Below, one piece after another: positions 1 to 6,788 of a stretch of DNA of 21,798 nt. The DNA is from JAICLK01 sp036489905 (GTDB taxonomy: Bacteria; Patescibacteriota; Saccharimonadia; Saccharimonadales; UBA4665), in contig DASXEX010000057.1 of the NCBI GenBank assembly GCA_036489905.1, forward strand, positions 1 through 21,798, written 5' to 3'. A program made the translations under genes and the position numbers. Under the pieces are notes generated by a model. The model saw only the letters and a list, made by a program, of their open reading frames with translations, was not told the DNA's origin and ran no database searches. Position 1 is the first letter of the stretch. Every line of letters starts with the position of its first letter.

Positions 1-134
1 TTGGTGAGGTGTGTGTAGTTTTTTCATGCTCTCACAGTATGCAATCTACACAGTGTAGCCATGAGCGATATCCAGAAAAAGTGTCACGCTTCAAAACCGC
101 ATTTCATGTACAGGTGTCACGCTTCATTTCCGCA
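1..134. mobile_element. Possible insertion-sequence end (multiple terminal repeats) abutting dprA
   Basis: Two imperfect direct repeats of 22 bases lie at 81-102 and 114-135, identical at 19 of 22 positions and 33 bases apart. Each starts GTGTCACGCTTCA and ends CCGCAT, with TGTACAG between them. DprA-like sequence begins only just after the second copy (the SPPKELF region, about 147 onward). Repeated subterminal motifs finishing in CA-3' are a habit of IS21-family ends, so this could be the right end of such an element that replaced the dprA N-terminus. No transposase is inside the window. It could equally be an assembly-edge artefact. A 13-base palindrome (CTACAC-A-GTGTAG) lies at 46-58. Confidence 0.3.
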
Positions 135-937
135 TGCGGGGGCAGCAGTCCGCCAAAAGAACTGTTTGTCGCGGGCGAGCTGGACGAATTGCTGGCGCGG
201 CCGCGCGTGGCGATTGTGGGCAGCCGCAAAGTTTCGGCGTACGGACGCAGCGTAACGACGCAATTGGCAAGCGAGCTGGCAAGCAGGGAATTGTAATTAT
301 CAGCGGCTTGGCGCTTGGCGTGGACACGCTGGCGCATCGGGCAACACTGGACGCCGGCGGACTTACACTGGCCGTTTTGCCTGGGCCTGTCGAGAAAATC
401 TATCCGTCGAGCCACGCTGCGCTCACCAAGCAAATCGTCGAGCAAGGCGGCGCGCTTATCAGTGAATATCCCGAAAATACTCCTGCTTTCCGTTGGAATT
501 TTGTGGCGCGCAACCGCATCGTGGCGGCTCTTTGCGACGCTCTGCTCATCACCGAAGCCGCGCTGAAAAGCGGCAGTTTGCACACCGCCCGCTTCGCGCT
601 GGAGCAGGGCAAGGACGCGTTGGCCGTGCCGAGCAATATCACCAGCGAGATGTCCGTCGGCACGAATAATTTGCTGCGAAGCGGCGCCACGCCCGTCACT
701 TGCGTAGACGGCGTGCTGCATGTGCTCAATCTCAAACCTGCAATCAAAGCTCGCACCGTGAAAGGTGCGAACAAAACCGAGCAGCGGCTTATCTATTTGC
801 TTAGCCAAGATATTCGCGTTGGCGCCGAGCTGCTCGAAAAAAGCGAGCTGGAAATCGGCGAATTCAATCAAACCCTGACGATGCTCGAAATCACCGGCAA
901 AATCCGCAGCCTCGGCGCCAACCAGTGGTCGCTGTAG
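134..937 (+). pseudogene. dprA: DNA-processing protein DprA, 5'-truncated and frameshifted
   Basis: DprA loads RecA onto incoming single-stranded DNA during natural transformation. The Rossmann core is readable in two frames. The first ends in VAIVGSRKVSAYGRS...LASELASR and hits a stop at 294-296. The second resumes at about 287 with GIVIISGLALGVDTLAHR, then a conserved RNR segment, then VPSNITSEMSVGTNNLL, and finishes with a winged-helix-like C-terminus ending at 937. Restoring one G in the GGG run at 286-288 would rejoin them as SRGIVIISG. The normal N-terminus before SPPKELF is missing and replaced by repeat sequence, with no stop upstream in that frame as far as the window edge. The gene is either truly broken or carries a single-base sequence error. 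Family assignment is firm; functionality is doubtful. Confidence 0.8.
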
Positions 938-956
938 CTTAAGCGTAACCGCATGC

Positions 957-962
957 TACACT
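957..962 (+). promoter_or_regulatory. Extended -10 element of the 55-aa membrane protein gene
   Basis: TGC-TACACT sits seven bases before the ATG at 970, so transcription would start at or next to the start codon. No good -35 is visible. The same string, TGYTACACTTRAAAGC, recurs before radC (19905-19920). Confidence 0.5.
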
Positions 963-969
963 TGAAAGC

Positions 970-1137
970 ATGAAGCTGCTGATTTGGCTCGGCGTGATGA
1001 TTGGCGGCACGATTGGCGGGTGGGTTGGCGCGGCCATGACTCACGGCAACTGGTTCAGTGTTACCAGCATTTTACTCGGCGGCGTTGGCTCACTCGCCGG
1101 CATTTGGGTCGGATTCAAAATCGGCCAAAACCTATGA
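970..1137 (+). CDS. Small glycine-rich membrane protein (55 aa), unknown function
   Basis: This short frame encodes 55 residues beginning MKLLIWLGVMIGGTIGGWVG and ending VGFKIGQNL. Two hydrophobic segments (about 3-22 and 33-50) are packed with glycines, including GGTIGG and GGVGSLAG, a glycine-zipper pattern typical of tightly packed or oligomeric transmembrane hairpins. It starts 32 bases after dprA, directly after an extended -10 element, and has no Shine-Dalgarno sequence. Its stop codon overlaps the 3' end of the convergent gene on the other strand by six bases. It is too short for a family call. Coding status is inferred from composition, the placed promoter and the clean hydrophobic pattern. 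Confidence 0.6.
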   Translation: MKLLIWLGVMIGGTIGGWVGAAMTHGNWFSVTSILLGGVGSLAGIWVGFKIGQNL

Positions 1138-1392
1138 ATGGTTGGGGATCGTAGCACCGAGTATTGCAAGCAACCCCGCCGCTTTTTCTGGCGAGTGATA
1201 CTGGAGCAACTGTTCATAAATGCGTGCTGCCGCATCTGGCGAGTGCAGCAGATAGGGGTGCTCGGGACCATATTCCGGATCCAGGCACACAAACTGGCTA
1301 TCATACTGAGCGGATGACGGACCATACGCTGGGGGTATGATGGTCTGGCCCGGATTCGTTTCTAAACTACCATTTAACGTTGGGCGGGACAT
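1132..1392 (-). CDS. Hypothetical small soluble protein (86 aa)
   Basis: The 86-residue product is not recognised. It starts MSRPTLNGSLETNPGQ, has a proline/tyrosine-rich middle (PPAYGPSSAQYDSQF, DPEYGPEHPY) and ends with a predicted amphipathic helix (about 52-78, DAAARIYEQLLQYHSPEKAAG). It has no membrane segment or signal peptide. Support for coding comes from a good ribosome binding site, GAGG nine bases before the ATG, and from a consensus-like minus-strand promoter about 100 bases upstream. A terminator-like hairpin lies between promoter and gene. Its 3' end overlaps the convergent 55-aa gene by six bases. Confidence 0.65.
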   Translation of the reverse strand: MSRPTLNGSLETNPGQTIIPPAYGPSSAQYDSQFVCLDPEYGPEHPYLLHSPDAAARIYEQLLQYHSPEKAAGLLAILGATIPNHS

Positions 1393-1398
1393 AGTAAT

Positions 1399-1470
1399 TT
1401 TCCTCTTAAAACCCCAAACAAAAACCGCTTCCTGCTGCAGGTAGCGGCCTCGTGGTTGGGGCGTCTTGCC
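1399..1470 (-). promoter_or_regulatory. Attenuator-like leader hairpin with U-tract before the 86-aa gene
   Basis: Read on the minus strand, the leader contains CCGCT-A-CCTG-CAG-CAGG-A-AGCGG followed by TTTTTGTTT, an intrinsic-terminator shape. It lies about 20 bases before the GAGG ribosome binding site. CCCCAA upstream of the hairpin can pair with TTGGGG just after the U-tract, enclosing the hairpin and offering an alternative fold. Premature termination as a control step is inferred from layout only. Confidence 0.5.
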
Positions 1471-1489
1471 TTAAATTTATTCCGTATAC

Positions 1490-1518
1490 GTTTTACACCC
1501 GCCGGAAACCGATGTCAA
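1490..1518 (-). promoter_or_regulatory. Promoter of the 86-aa gene
   Basis: On the minus strand TTGACA (1518-1513) is followed after 17 bases by TAAAAC (1495-1490). The predicted start near 1483 gives a leader of about 90 bases that contains the attenuator-like hairpin. Confidence 0.5.
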
Positions 1519-1549
1519 GCAAATTTATCGCGATCGCGCGGGTAAAAGC

Positions 1550-1596
1550 TTGCAATGGACGCCACAACTTGCATATTATTAACGTTTACATATAAG
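1550..1596 (+). promoter_or_regulatory. topA promoter region
   Basis: Two overlapping options are visible. TTGCAA (1550-1555) is 18 bases before TATTAT (1574-1579), and TTGCAT (1569-1574) is 16 bases before TATAAG (1591-1596). The second places the start about eight bases before the topA ATG. A 10-base palindrome, CGCGATCGCG, lies at 1529-1538. Confidence 0.45.
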
Positions 1597-1609
1597 CTAG
1601 AGCGACACT

Positions 1610-3892
1610 ATGAGCAAAAATTTAGTTATCGTGGAGAGCCCAGCCAAGGCGAAAACCATCGAAAAGTATCTGGGCAAAGATTTCACGGTCAAAAGCAGTT
1701 TTGGCCATATTCGTGATTTGCCGAAGAAGGGCTTGAACATTGACGTTGCCAAAAATTTCGCGCCGACGTATGAAATCAGCAGCGACAAGAAAAAGGTGGT
1801 GAGCGAGCTGCGCGCGGCCGCGAAGGGCGCCGAAGTCTGGCTGGCAAGCGATGAGGACCGCGAAGGCGAGGCGATTGCCTGGCATCTGACGCAGGCTTTG
1901 AAATTGGACCCGGCAAAAACCAAGCGCATCGTGTTCCACGAAATCACCAAGACGGCGATTGAGCATGCGGTCGAGAATCCGCGCACGGTTGATTTGCGGC
2001 TCGTGGACGCGCAGCAGGCGCGGCGAATCCTTGACCGGCTTGTGGGTTACGAACTTTCACCGGTGCTTTGGAAGAAGGTACGCACGGGCTTGAGCGCCGG
2101 CCGCGTGCAATCGGTCGCAGTGCGTCTGATTGTCGAGCGTGAGCGCGAGATCCGCGTGTTTGCGGCTGAAAATTCGTTCAGAGTCGTCGCCATTTTCGAA
2201 GTTGACGGCGAAAGTTTCAGTGCCGAGCTGCAGACTAAACTGCCAAACCTGGAAACCGCCCGCGAATTGCTGGAATCGGTCAAAAATGCGATTTTCACCG
2301 TCGAAGACATCGCCCAAAAACCCGGCACGCGCAGCCCGGGCGCACCGTTTACGACCAGCACCTTGCAACAGGAAGCTTCACGCCGCCTCGGCTACAGCGT
2401 CAAACAAACCATGACGCTCGCGCAGCGGCTGTATGAAGCCGGCCACATCACGTACATGCGCACCGACAGCACGACGCTATCCGGTTTCGCCATCAAAGCG
2501 GCCGAAGATTTTATCAAGAAACAATACGGCGCCGACTACACCCAAGTCCGCCAGTTCAAGACCAAAAGTGCGAGCGCTCAGGAAGCGCACGAAGCCATCC
2601 GGCCAACCGATTTCGCAAAACTGTCCGCTGGAGATGACTCGGGCACCGAAAAACTCTACCAGCTCATCTGGCAGCGCGCGCTCGCCAGCCAAATGACACC
2701 GGCACAAACCGAAAAAACAGAGGTGACGATTGGCATTTCAACCCGAACGGAAAAATTGCTGGCCAAGGGCGAGATCTTGCGCTTCGACGGCTTCCTGAAA
2801 GTCTACGGCGGCGGCAAAGACGACACATTATTGCCACCAATCACCAAAGGCCAAAAGCTGACGCTCGCACAAATGGCCGCAACCGAAACCTTCACGCGTC
2901 CGCCGGCACGTTACAGCGAAGCCGCGCTCGTAAAGAAACTCGAAGAGCTCGGCATCGGCCGCCCGAGCACGTACGCGCCGACCATTTCGACCGTCCAAAC
3001 CCGCGGCTACATCGAAAAGAAAGACCTGGAAGGCAAGCAGCGCAAGGTACAAACACTCACACTGGCCAAAGGCGAGATTACTGATGAAACGCATGAAGAA
3101 ACAACCGGCGCCGATCGCGCCAAGCTCGTGCCGACACCCATCGCCGAAGTCACGACCGATTTTCTGGTCAAATATTTCCCGAGCGTCGTCGATTATGATT
3201 TTACCGCGAACGTCGAGGAAGATTTCGACCGTATTGCCGATGGCAAAGAAACCTGGACCAAAATGCTCGCCAACTTTTATAAGGGCTTTCACCCGCTTGT
3301 CGAAAAATCCGAAGATATCAGCCGTCAAGAAGTTTCCCAGGCACGCGTGCTCGGCATCGACGCCAAGACCAAAAAGCCAATCCTGGCGCGCTTCGGCCGC
3401 TACGGACCGATGTTACAACGCGGTGAGGCAGAGGACGAGGAAAAGCCGGCCTTCGCGCCCATGCCGGCCGACACGACAATTGACACGGTCACGCTCGAGC
3501 AGGCACTCGAAATGTTCAAGCTGCCGCGGCTGGTGGGCAAAACCAAAAAAGGCGAAGAGATCAAGGCCAACATCGGCCGCTTCGGTCCGTACATCCAGGT
3601 CGGCAAAACGTTTGTTAGCATCAAGCCGCGCGACCCGATGACAATCTCGGAGGCGGAAGCCCGCGAATTGTACGCCGAAAAACTCGAACAAATCGCCAAC
3701 AAATACATCAAAGAATTTCCGAGCGGCATCAAAATCGCTAACGGACCATATGGGCCATATGTGACGAATGGCAAGAAAAACGCCCGCATTCCAAAAGATA
3801 CCGAGCCGGACAAATTGACCGAAGCCGATTGCGAAGCTCTGCTCAAAGCCGCACCCGCCAAAAAGCCCTTCCGCCGCCGCAAGAAGTCGTAA
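1610..3892 (+). CDS. topA: DNA topoisomerase I (type IA)
   Basis: This enzyme relaxes negatively supercoiled DNA by cutting one strand through a 5'-phosphotyrosine. The Toprim domain opens with VIVESPAKAK (catalytic Glu9) and contains ASDEDREGEAIAWHL, with metal-binding Asp81 and Asp83. The catalytic tyrosine is Tyr282 in YMRTDST, and SAGRVQSVAVRL marks the DNA-binding core. The C-terminus carries no cysteine zinc ribbons. It has three glycine-aromatic repeats instead: GRYGPML near 597, GRFGPYIQ near 655 and GPYGPYV near 712. This matches the Toprim C-terminal repeat type seen in actinobacterial, chlamydial and CPR enzymes. The C-terminal tail is lysine/arginine rich. The length of 760 aa is normal. 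The start ATG has no obvious Shine-Dalgarno sequence but sits just after a promoter. Confidence 0.97.
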   Translation: MSKNLVIVESPAKAKTIEKYLGKDFTVKSSFGHIRDLPKKGLNIDVAKNFAPTYEISSDKKKVVSELRAAAKGAEVWLASDEDREGEAIAWHLTQALKLDPAKTKRIVFHEITKTAIEHAVENPRTVDLRLVDAQQARRILDRLVGYELSPVLWKKVRTGLSAGRVQSVAVRLIVEREREIRVFAAENSFRVVAIFEVDGESFSAELQTKLPNLETARELLESVKNAIFTVEDIAQKPGTRSPGAPFTTSTLQQEASRRLGYSVKQTMTLAQRLYEAGHITYMRTDSTTLSGFAIKAAEDFIKKQYGADYTQVRQFKTKSASAQEAHEAIRPTDFAKLSAGDDSGTEKLYQLIWQRALASQMTPAQTEKTEVTIGISTRTEKLLAKGEILRFDGFLKVYGGGKDDTLLPPITKGQKLTLAQMAATETFTRPPARYSEAALVKKLEELGIGRPSTYAPTISTVQTRGYIEKKDLEGKQRKVQTLTLAKGEITDETHEETTGADRAKLVPTPIAEVTTDFLVKYFPSVVDYDFTANVEEDFDRIADGKETWTKMLANFYKGFHPLVEKSEDISRQEVSQARVLGIDAKTKKPILARFGRYGPMLQRGEAEDEEKPAFAPMPADTTIDTVTLEQALEMFKLPRLVGKTKKGEEIKANIGRFGPYIQVGKTFVSIKPRDPMTISEAEARELYAEKLEQIANKYIKEFPSGIKIANGPYGPYVTNGKKNARIPKDTEPDKLTEADCEALLKAAPAKKPFRRRKKS

Positions 3893-3913
3893 GCTTGAAC
3901 CGCCCACTTTTGC

Positions 3914-4669
3914 CTATTGCTTACGCAGCAAACTTGCCGCTGCCTGATCGAGAATTACCATAACATTTGGATGGTAGCGAAGAAATGACGCAGGCGCATC
4001 GCCGGATATTTCGCCCTCAAGGCTACGCCGCACTCCCCAAGCCTTATGCTTGCCCGTTGCCACGAACAGTATACAATCTGCCGCAAAAATGTCGGCAACG
4101 CCTTGGGTAATCGCCCCTGTCGGCATATCAAGCGAGTTGTCAAAAAACCGCAAGTTAGCCTCTTTGGTTTGCTCGTCCAGCACCACGTAGCGCACGCGAG
4201 AGTCTGCGGCCGAACCGCGTTCATTGAAACCTATATGGCAAGTTTTACCTGGCCCGAGCGTGATGAGTCCGAGATCGATTCTGTGCTGCTCGATCACTCG
4301 CTCGTACCGTTCAGCCTCTACAGCGGCATCCTTTGCTTCGCCGTCTGGGATGTGCCGGTTTTCTTCTGGCACGTTGACGTGATCAAAGAAATTCTGGCCC
4401 ATGTAATAAGCATAGCTTGACGGGTGGCTCTCTTTGATCGGCCAATATTCATCTAGGTTCAGCGTAGTGATGTTCTTGAAATCCACTCGGCCAGCCCGGT
4501 AAGCGGCTACGAGCAGCGCGTAAATGCCCAAAGGCGTTCCGCCTGTCGGTAAAGTCAGGACCGAGTTCGGCTTGCGACGTATTTGATCAATCAATATATC
4601 TGCAACCCGCGCTTCTACCTCTGAAGCGCTGCCGAGTACTTCAATCTCTGGCTTGTGTATCATCAGCAT
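3914..4669 (-). CDS. nagB: NagB-family glucosamine-6-phosphate deaminase/isomerase-like protein
   Basis: The 251-aa protein has the NagB/RpiA-type fold signature: LPTGGTP (40-46), NLDEY with Asp73, HPSSYAYYM, HIGFNERGS with His145 and Glu150, ATGKHKA and HPNVMVILD. NagB converts glucosamine-6-phosphate to fructose-6-phosphate and ammonia in the cytoplasm. The motif normally reading G-x-DGHIAFNE is here G-K-T-C-H-I-G-F-N-E, so the catalytic Asp (Asp141 in E. coli) is Thr143 and the next Gly is Cys144. The frame is clean, so this is unlikely to be a read error. Activity may be altered, or the substrate may differ. The gene is convergent with topA (21-base gap) and divergent from the sigma4-HARE gene. 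The start could also be the third codon (ATG). Confidence 0.85.
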   Translation of the reverse strand: MLMIHKPEIEVLGSASEVEARVADILIDQIRRKPNSVLTLPTGGTPLGIYALLVAAYRAGRVDFKNITTLNLDEYWPIKESHPSSYAYYMGQNFFDHVNVPEENRHIPDGEAKDAAVEAERYERVIEQHRIDLGLITLGPGKTCHIGFNERGSAADSRVRYVVLDEQTKEANLRFFDNSLDMPTGAITQGVADIFAADCILFVATGKHKAWGVRRSLEGEISGDAPASFLRYHPNVMVILDQAAASLLRKQ

Positions 4670-4702
4670 AATGCTTTGACAACTTTAATTATTGACGATC
4701 TC

Positions 4703-4730
4703 ATCATATCGGTCCATGGGCTTATCCCAA
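4703..4730 (-). promoter_or_regulatory. nagB promoter
   Basis: On the minus strand TTGGGA (4730-4725), 16 bases, then TATGAT (4708-4703). The predicted start is near 4696, giving a leader of about 27 bases. Confidence 0.45.
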
Positions 4731-4886
4731 TACGGCACGTAGAAACGTTCAAATTTTCGGAATCTAGCCCGATAAACTTAATCATATTTCCGCTCTTGTC
4801 GTGGCATAATAATTGCCAACTTTAAGACCTGACCAATCGTTACCATATTACCACTGGCACAAGGCTTTCGCAAGGTAGGCTTTGCA

Positions 4887-4915
4887 TTGATAAGTTGGAC
4901 GTTGTAGACTATACT
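4887..4915 (+). promoter_or_regulatory. Distal promoter of the sigma4-HARE gene
   Basis: TTGATA (4887-4892) and TATACT (4910-4915) are separated by exactly 17 bases, a near-consensus housekeeping promoter about 120 bases upstream of the start codon. Confidence 0.55.
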
Positions 4916-4950
4916 TTTACAACACAATACACGCAAATCCGTCTAGTACG

Positions 4951-4968
4951 TGGTACAATAGATTGTAC
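4951..4968 (+). promoter_or_regulatory. Proximal extended -10 inside a perfect inverted repeat (operator-like)
   Basis: TGG-TACAAT (4951-4959) is an extended -10. It is embedded in GTACAAT-AG-ATTGTAC (4953-4968), a perfect inverted repeat with 7-base arms. A dimeric regulator bound here would block this promoter. The same 11 bases, TGGTACAATAG, form the -10 region before the GH1 gene on the minus strand near 18608-18618. Confidence 0.45.
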
Positions 4969-5043
4969 GGTGAGAGTACTTGACTTTTAAATCTAAAAGT
5001 TTTATAGTTGAGCGTAATAGAAATTTGATAGGGAAGTGGCTAC

Positions 5044-6108
5044 ATGACGGAGCAAAATGCAAAAGTCCTCAATACCGAGAAGTTTATTAACGACATCCTC
5101 AGCACAGTTGAACGGGAACGCGAACGCGAGATTATATCGCGCCGTTTTGGCCTGTTCGACCGCAAAGAAACGTTGGAACAAATCGGCGAGCTGCTCGGCA
5201 TCACGCGCGAGCGTGTTCGTCAGCTCGAGAAAGCCGTACTCGCACGCCTCAAGGCTGCGGCGGAGCAGGGCAACGGTTTGCCGCACATCATGGAAGTCCA
5301 GGAACTGCTCCAGGAAAAATTGAATGCAAACGGCAAAGTGGCGCGCATCAGCGAGCTGGTGAGTCGGCTCGGGCTGGAGAGCAACCGCCTAGAACAATCA
5401 CGCGTGGCATTCCTCGCACAGCTCTGCCCGTCAATCACCGTGGTTGATGAAGACGACAATCACCACCTGGCAGCGGGGCTGGCGAGCAAACATGACCAAA
5501 ACGCCATAAAAACAAGCATCGCTAAAATTGTGGGCATTATTAAAGAGACCGGCAAGCCTGCTACCATCGATAAAATTGCCGTCCAAGCTGGCAGCACCGA
5601 TGCTGCACAGGTCGCAGCTCTGGCCAGTGTCTCGAAGCAACTTGCCACGCTCAACGGTTTGTGGGGTCTCGTAAGCTGGCCGATGGTCAATCCCAAGAAC
5701 ATCCGCGACAAGATTTACGTCATCCTCAAAGAAAATGGCAAGCACATGCACTTCAACGAAATTGCCGAGTCCATCAAAAAGTCCGACTTCAAGCGCAAAG
5801 ACGTCACGACCCAAGCCATCCACAACGAGCTTATCAAAGACAAACGTTTCGTGCTCGTTGGGCGCGGCATCTACGCGCTCAAAGAATGGGGCTATAAAAA
5901 GGGCACCGTCGCAGACATCATCGCAGACATTTTACGCAAAGAGGGCGGAGCACTGCATCGCGATGAAATCGTCAAGCGCGTGCTCGAAAGCCGCTATGTC
6001 AAAGAGACAACGATTCTCTTGAACCTTCAAGGCAAAGTGCAATTCAAACGCGTTGCCAAAGCCACTTACGCCCTCGACGAAGAGCCTGAAGCTAGCGCGG
6101 CCGCTTAG
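5044..6108 (+). CDS. Sigma-70 region 4 / HARE-HTH fusion transcription factor-like protein
   Basis: The 354-aa protein begins with a sigma-70 region 4-type module (about 18-72): an RRFGLF segment, then the helix-turn-helix ETLEQIGELLGITRERVRQLEKAV, the -35-recognising motif of housekeeping sigma factors. Regions 1-3 are absent, so it cannot recognise a -10 element or melt DNA like a full sigma factor. The middle (about 155-212) is helical and unassigned. Residues 217-282 (VILKENGKHMHFNEIAESI to RFVLVGRGIYALKEWG) match a HARE-HTH domain, as in the RNA polymerase delta subunit and ASXL proteins. A further winged-helix unit follows at about 286-345 (IIADILRKEGGALHRDEIV, then KATYAL). A role as an RNA polymerase-associated regulator is inferred. 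The gene stands alone with two promoters and a palindromic site that could allow autoregulation. Confidence 0.8.
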   Translation: MTEQNAKVLNTEKFINDILSTVEREREREIISRRFGLFDRKETLEQIGELLGITRERVRQLEKAVLARLKAAAEQGNGLPHIMEVQELLQEKLNANGKVARISELVSRLGLESNRLEQSRVAFLAQLCPSITVVDEDDNHHLAAGLASKHDQNAIKTSIAKIVGIIKETGKPATIDKIAVQAGSTDAAQVAALASVSKQLATLNGLWGLVSWPMVNPKNIRDKIYVILKENGKHMHFNEIAESIKKSDFKRKDVTTQAIHNELIKDKRFVLVGRGIYALKEWGYKKGTVADIIADILRKEGGALHRDEIVKRVLESRYVKETTILLNLQGKVQFKRVAKATYALDEEPEASAAA

Positions 6109-6744
6109 CCGGAGCTTAGTTTTGTCATCTTTCGGGTGAGTTTTAAAATACTCGTATTCTGCAGGCAAGTTCGTCGCCGAGCCGGTAATGTTCGTTGCTC
6201 TATAAACAAATTACGAACAAAGAAATCGGTGGGAACGGTCGAAACTCAACAGTCGCTTGTCTGATTCCATGCCGTCAGCAGTAACGAGCGGGGCAAAGCA
6301 AGTCGCAATTAAAAGTAAAAGCATCCGGGCGCGGGAATCAAGCCATAGGACGAAGCAGAAGTGGCAAATTAAATGACGTCGCACAATGTATATTTTGCGA
6401 CGTGTGTTATTGCTCATGGGGTGTAAAAATATACGATGCTATTGCAGGGGAGTCGTCGCCATGCGCATATTTTGCGCTCGTTCCTCGCTATTTAAGTTAG
6501 CGATTAAACGCTTAAAGTTACGGTTTGTCGCATGCACGCTAGCATGCACCCTTGAACTGCGACCCGCAATCATGCTCGCGCTTCGTTCAGTCCATACGGT
6601 TGTGAGATATTTGACTTTTCCACAGTCTCGTCGTGAAATATTTGCTTTTTACACATTTTCATATTTTTATATAGCTACCCCACCTTGCCCTGCCTTATTG
6701 TAAAACATTTGACATTATGTGGCTAGGATATACTTATATAGTTT
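6109..6744. other. Non-coding region with inverted repeats, no convincing gene
   Basis: Open frames here have cysteine- and arginine-rich composition and no family resemblance, so I call none. Visible structure: TGTTCGT (6189-6195) and ACGAACA (6213-6219); a perfect ACGTCGCA (6376-6383) and TGCGACGT (6396-6403) flanking an AT-rich 12-base spacer; GCGCA (6463-6467) and TGCGC (6473-6477); CGCTA (6486-6490) and TAGCG (6498-6502); and a direct repeat GCATGCAC at 6530-6537 and 6542-6549. A one-mismatch DnaA box, TTTTCCACA, lies at 6616-6624 beside an AT-rich stretch (6651-6675). Confidence 0.45.
6709..6736 (+). promoter_or_regulatory. Promoter before the candidate structured RNA
   Basis: A consensus TTGACA lies at 6709-6714. 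Possible -10 hexamers are TACTTA (6731-6736, spacing 16) or TATACT (6729-6734, spacing 14). No convincing protein gene follows, which fits an RNA gene. Confidence 0.4.
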
Positions 6745-6788
6745 TTGGACACGAAGGATTAGCTGTATGAATCGAACAAAATGCGAAC

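Larger units (their letters stand above)
4670..5043. other. Divergent intergenic region between nagB and the sigma4-HARE gene
   Basis: This stretch holds no convincing gene. It contains the nagB promoter on the minus strand, two promoters and a palindromic operator-like site for the + strand gene, and a 7-base-arm inverted repeat ACTTTTA-AATC-TAAAAGT at 4983-5000 in the 5' leader. The part at 4740-4880 shows nothing further that I can interpret. Confidence 0.5.

Noticed and set aside
104..871. Open frame of 255 codons on the minus strand across dprA
   Set aside because: It is antisense to clear DprA motifs and has no family resemblance; it is a shadow of GC-biased codons.
6386..6703. 105-codon + strand frame (MYILRRVLLLMGC...)
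   Set aside because: Cys/Arg-rich, crosses several inverted repeats and an AT-rich tract, with no ribosome binding site or family signal.
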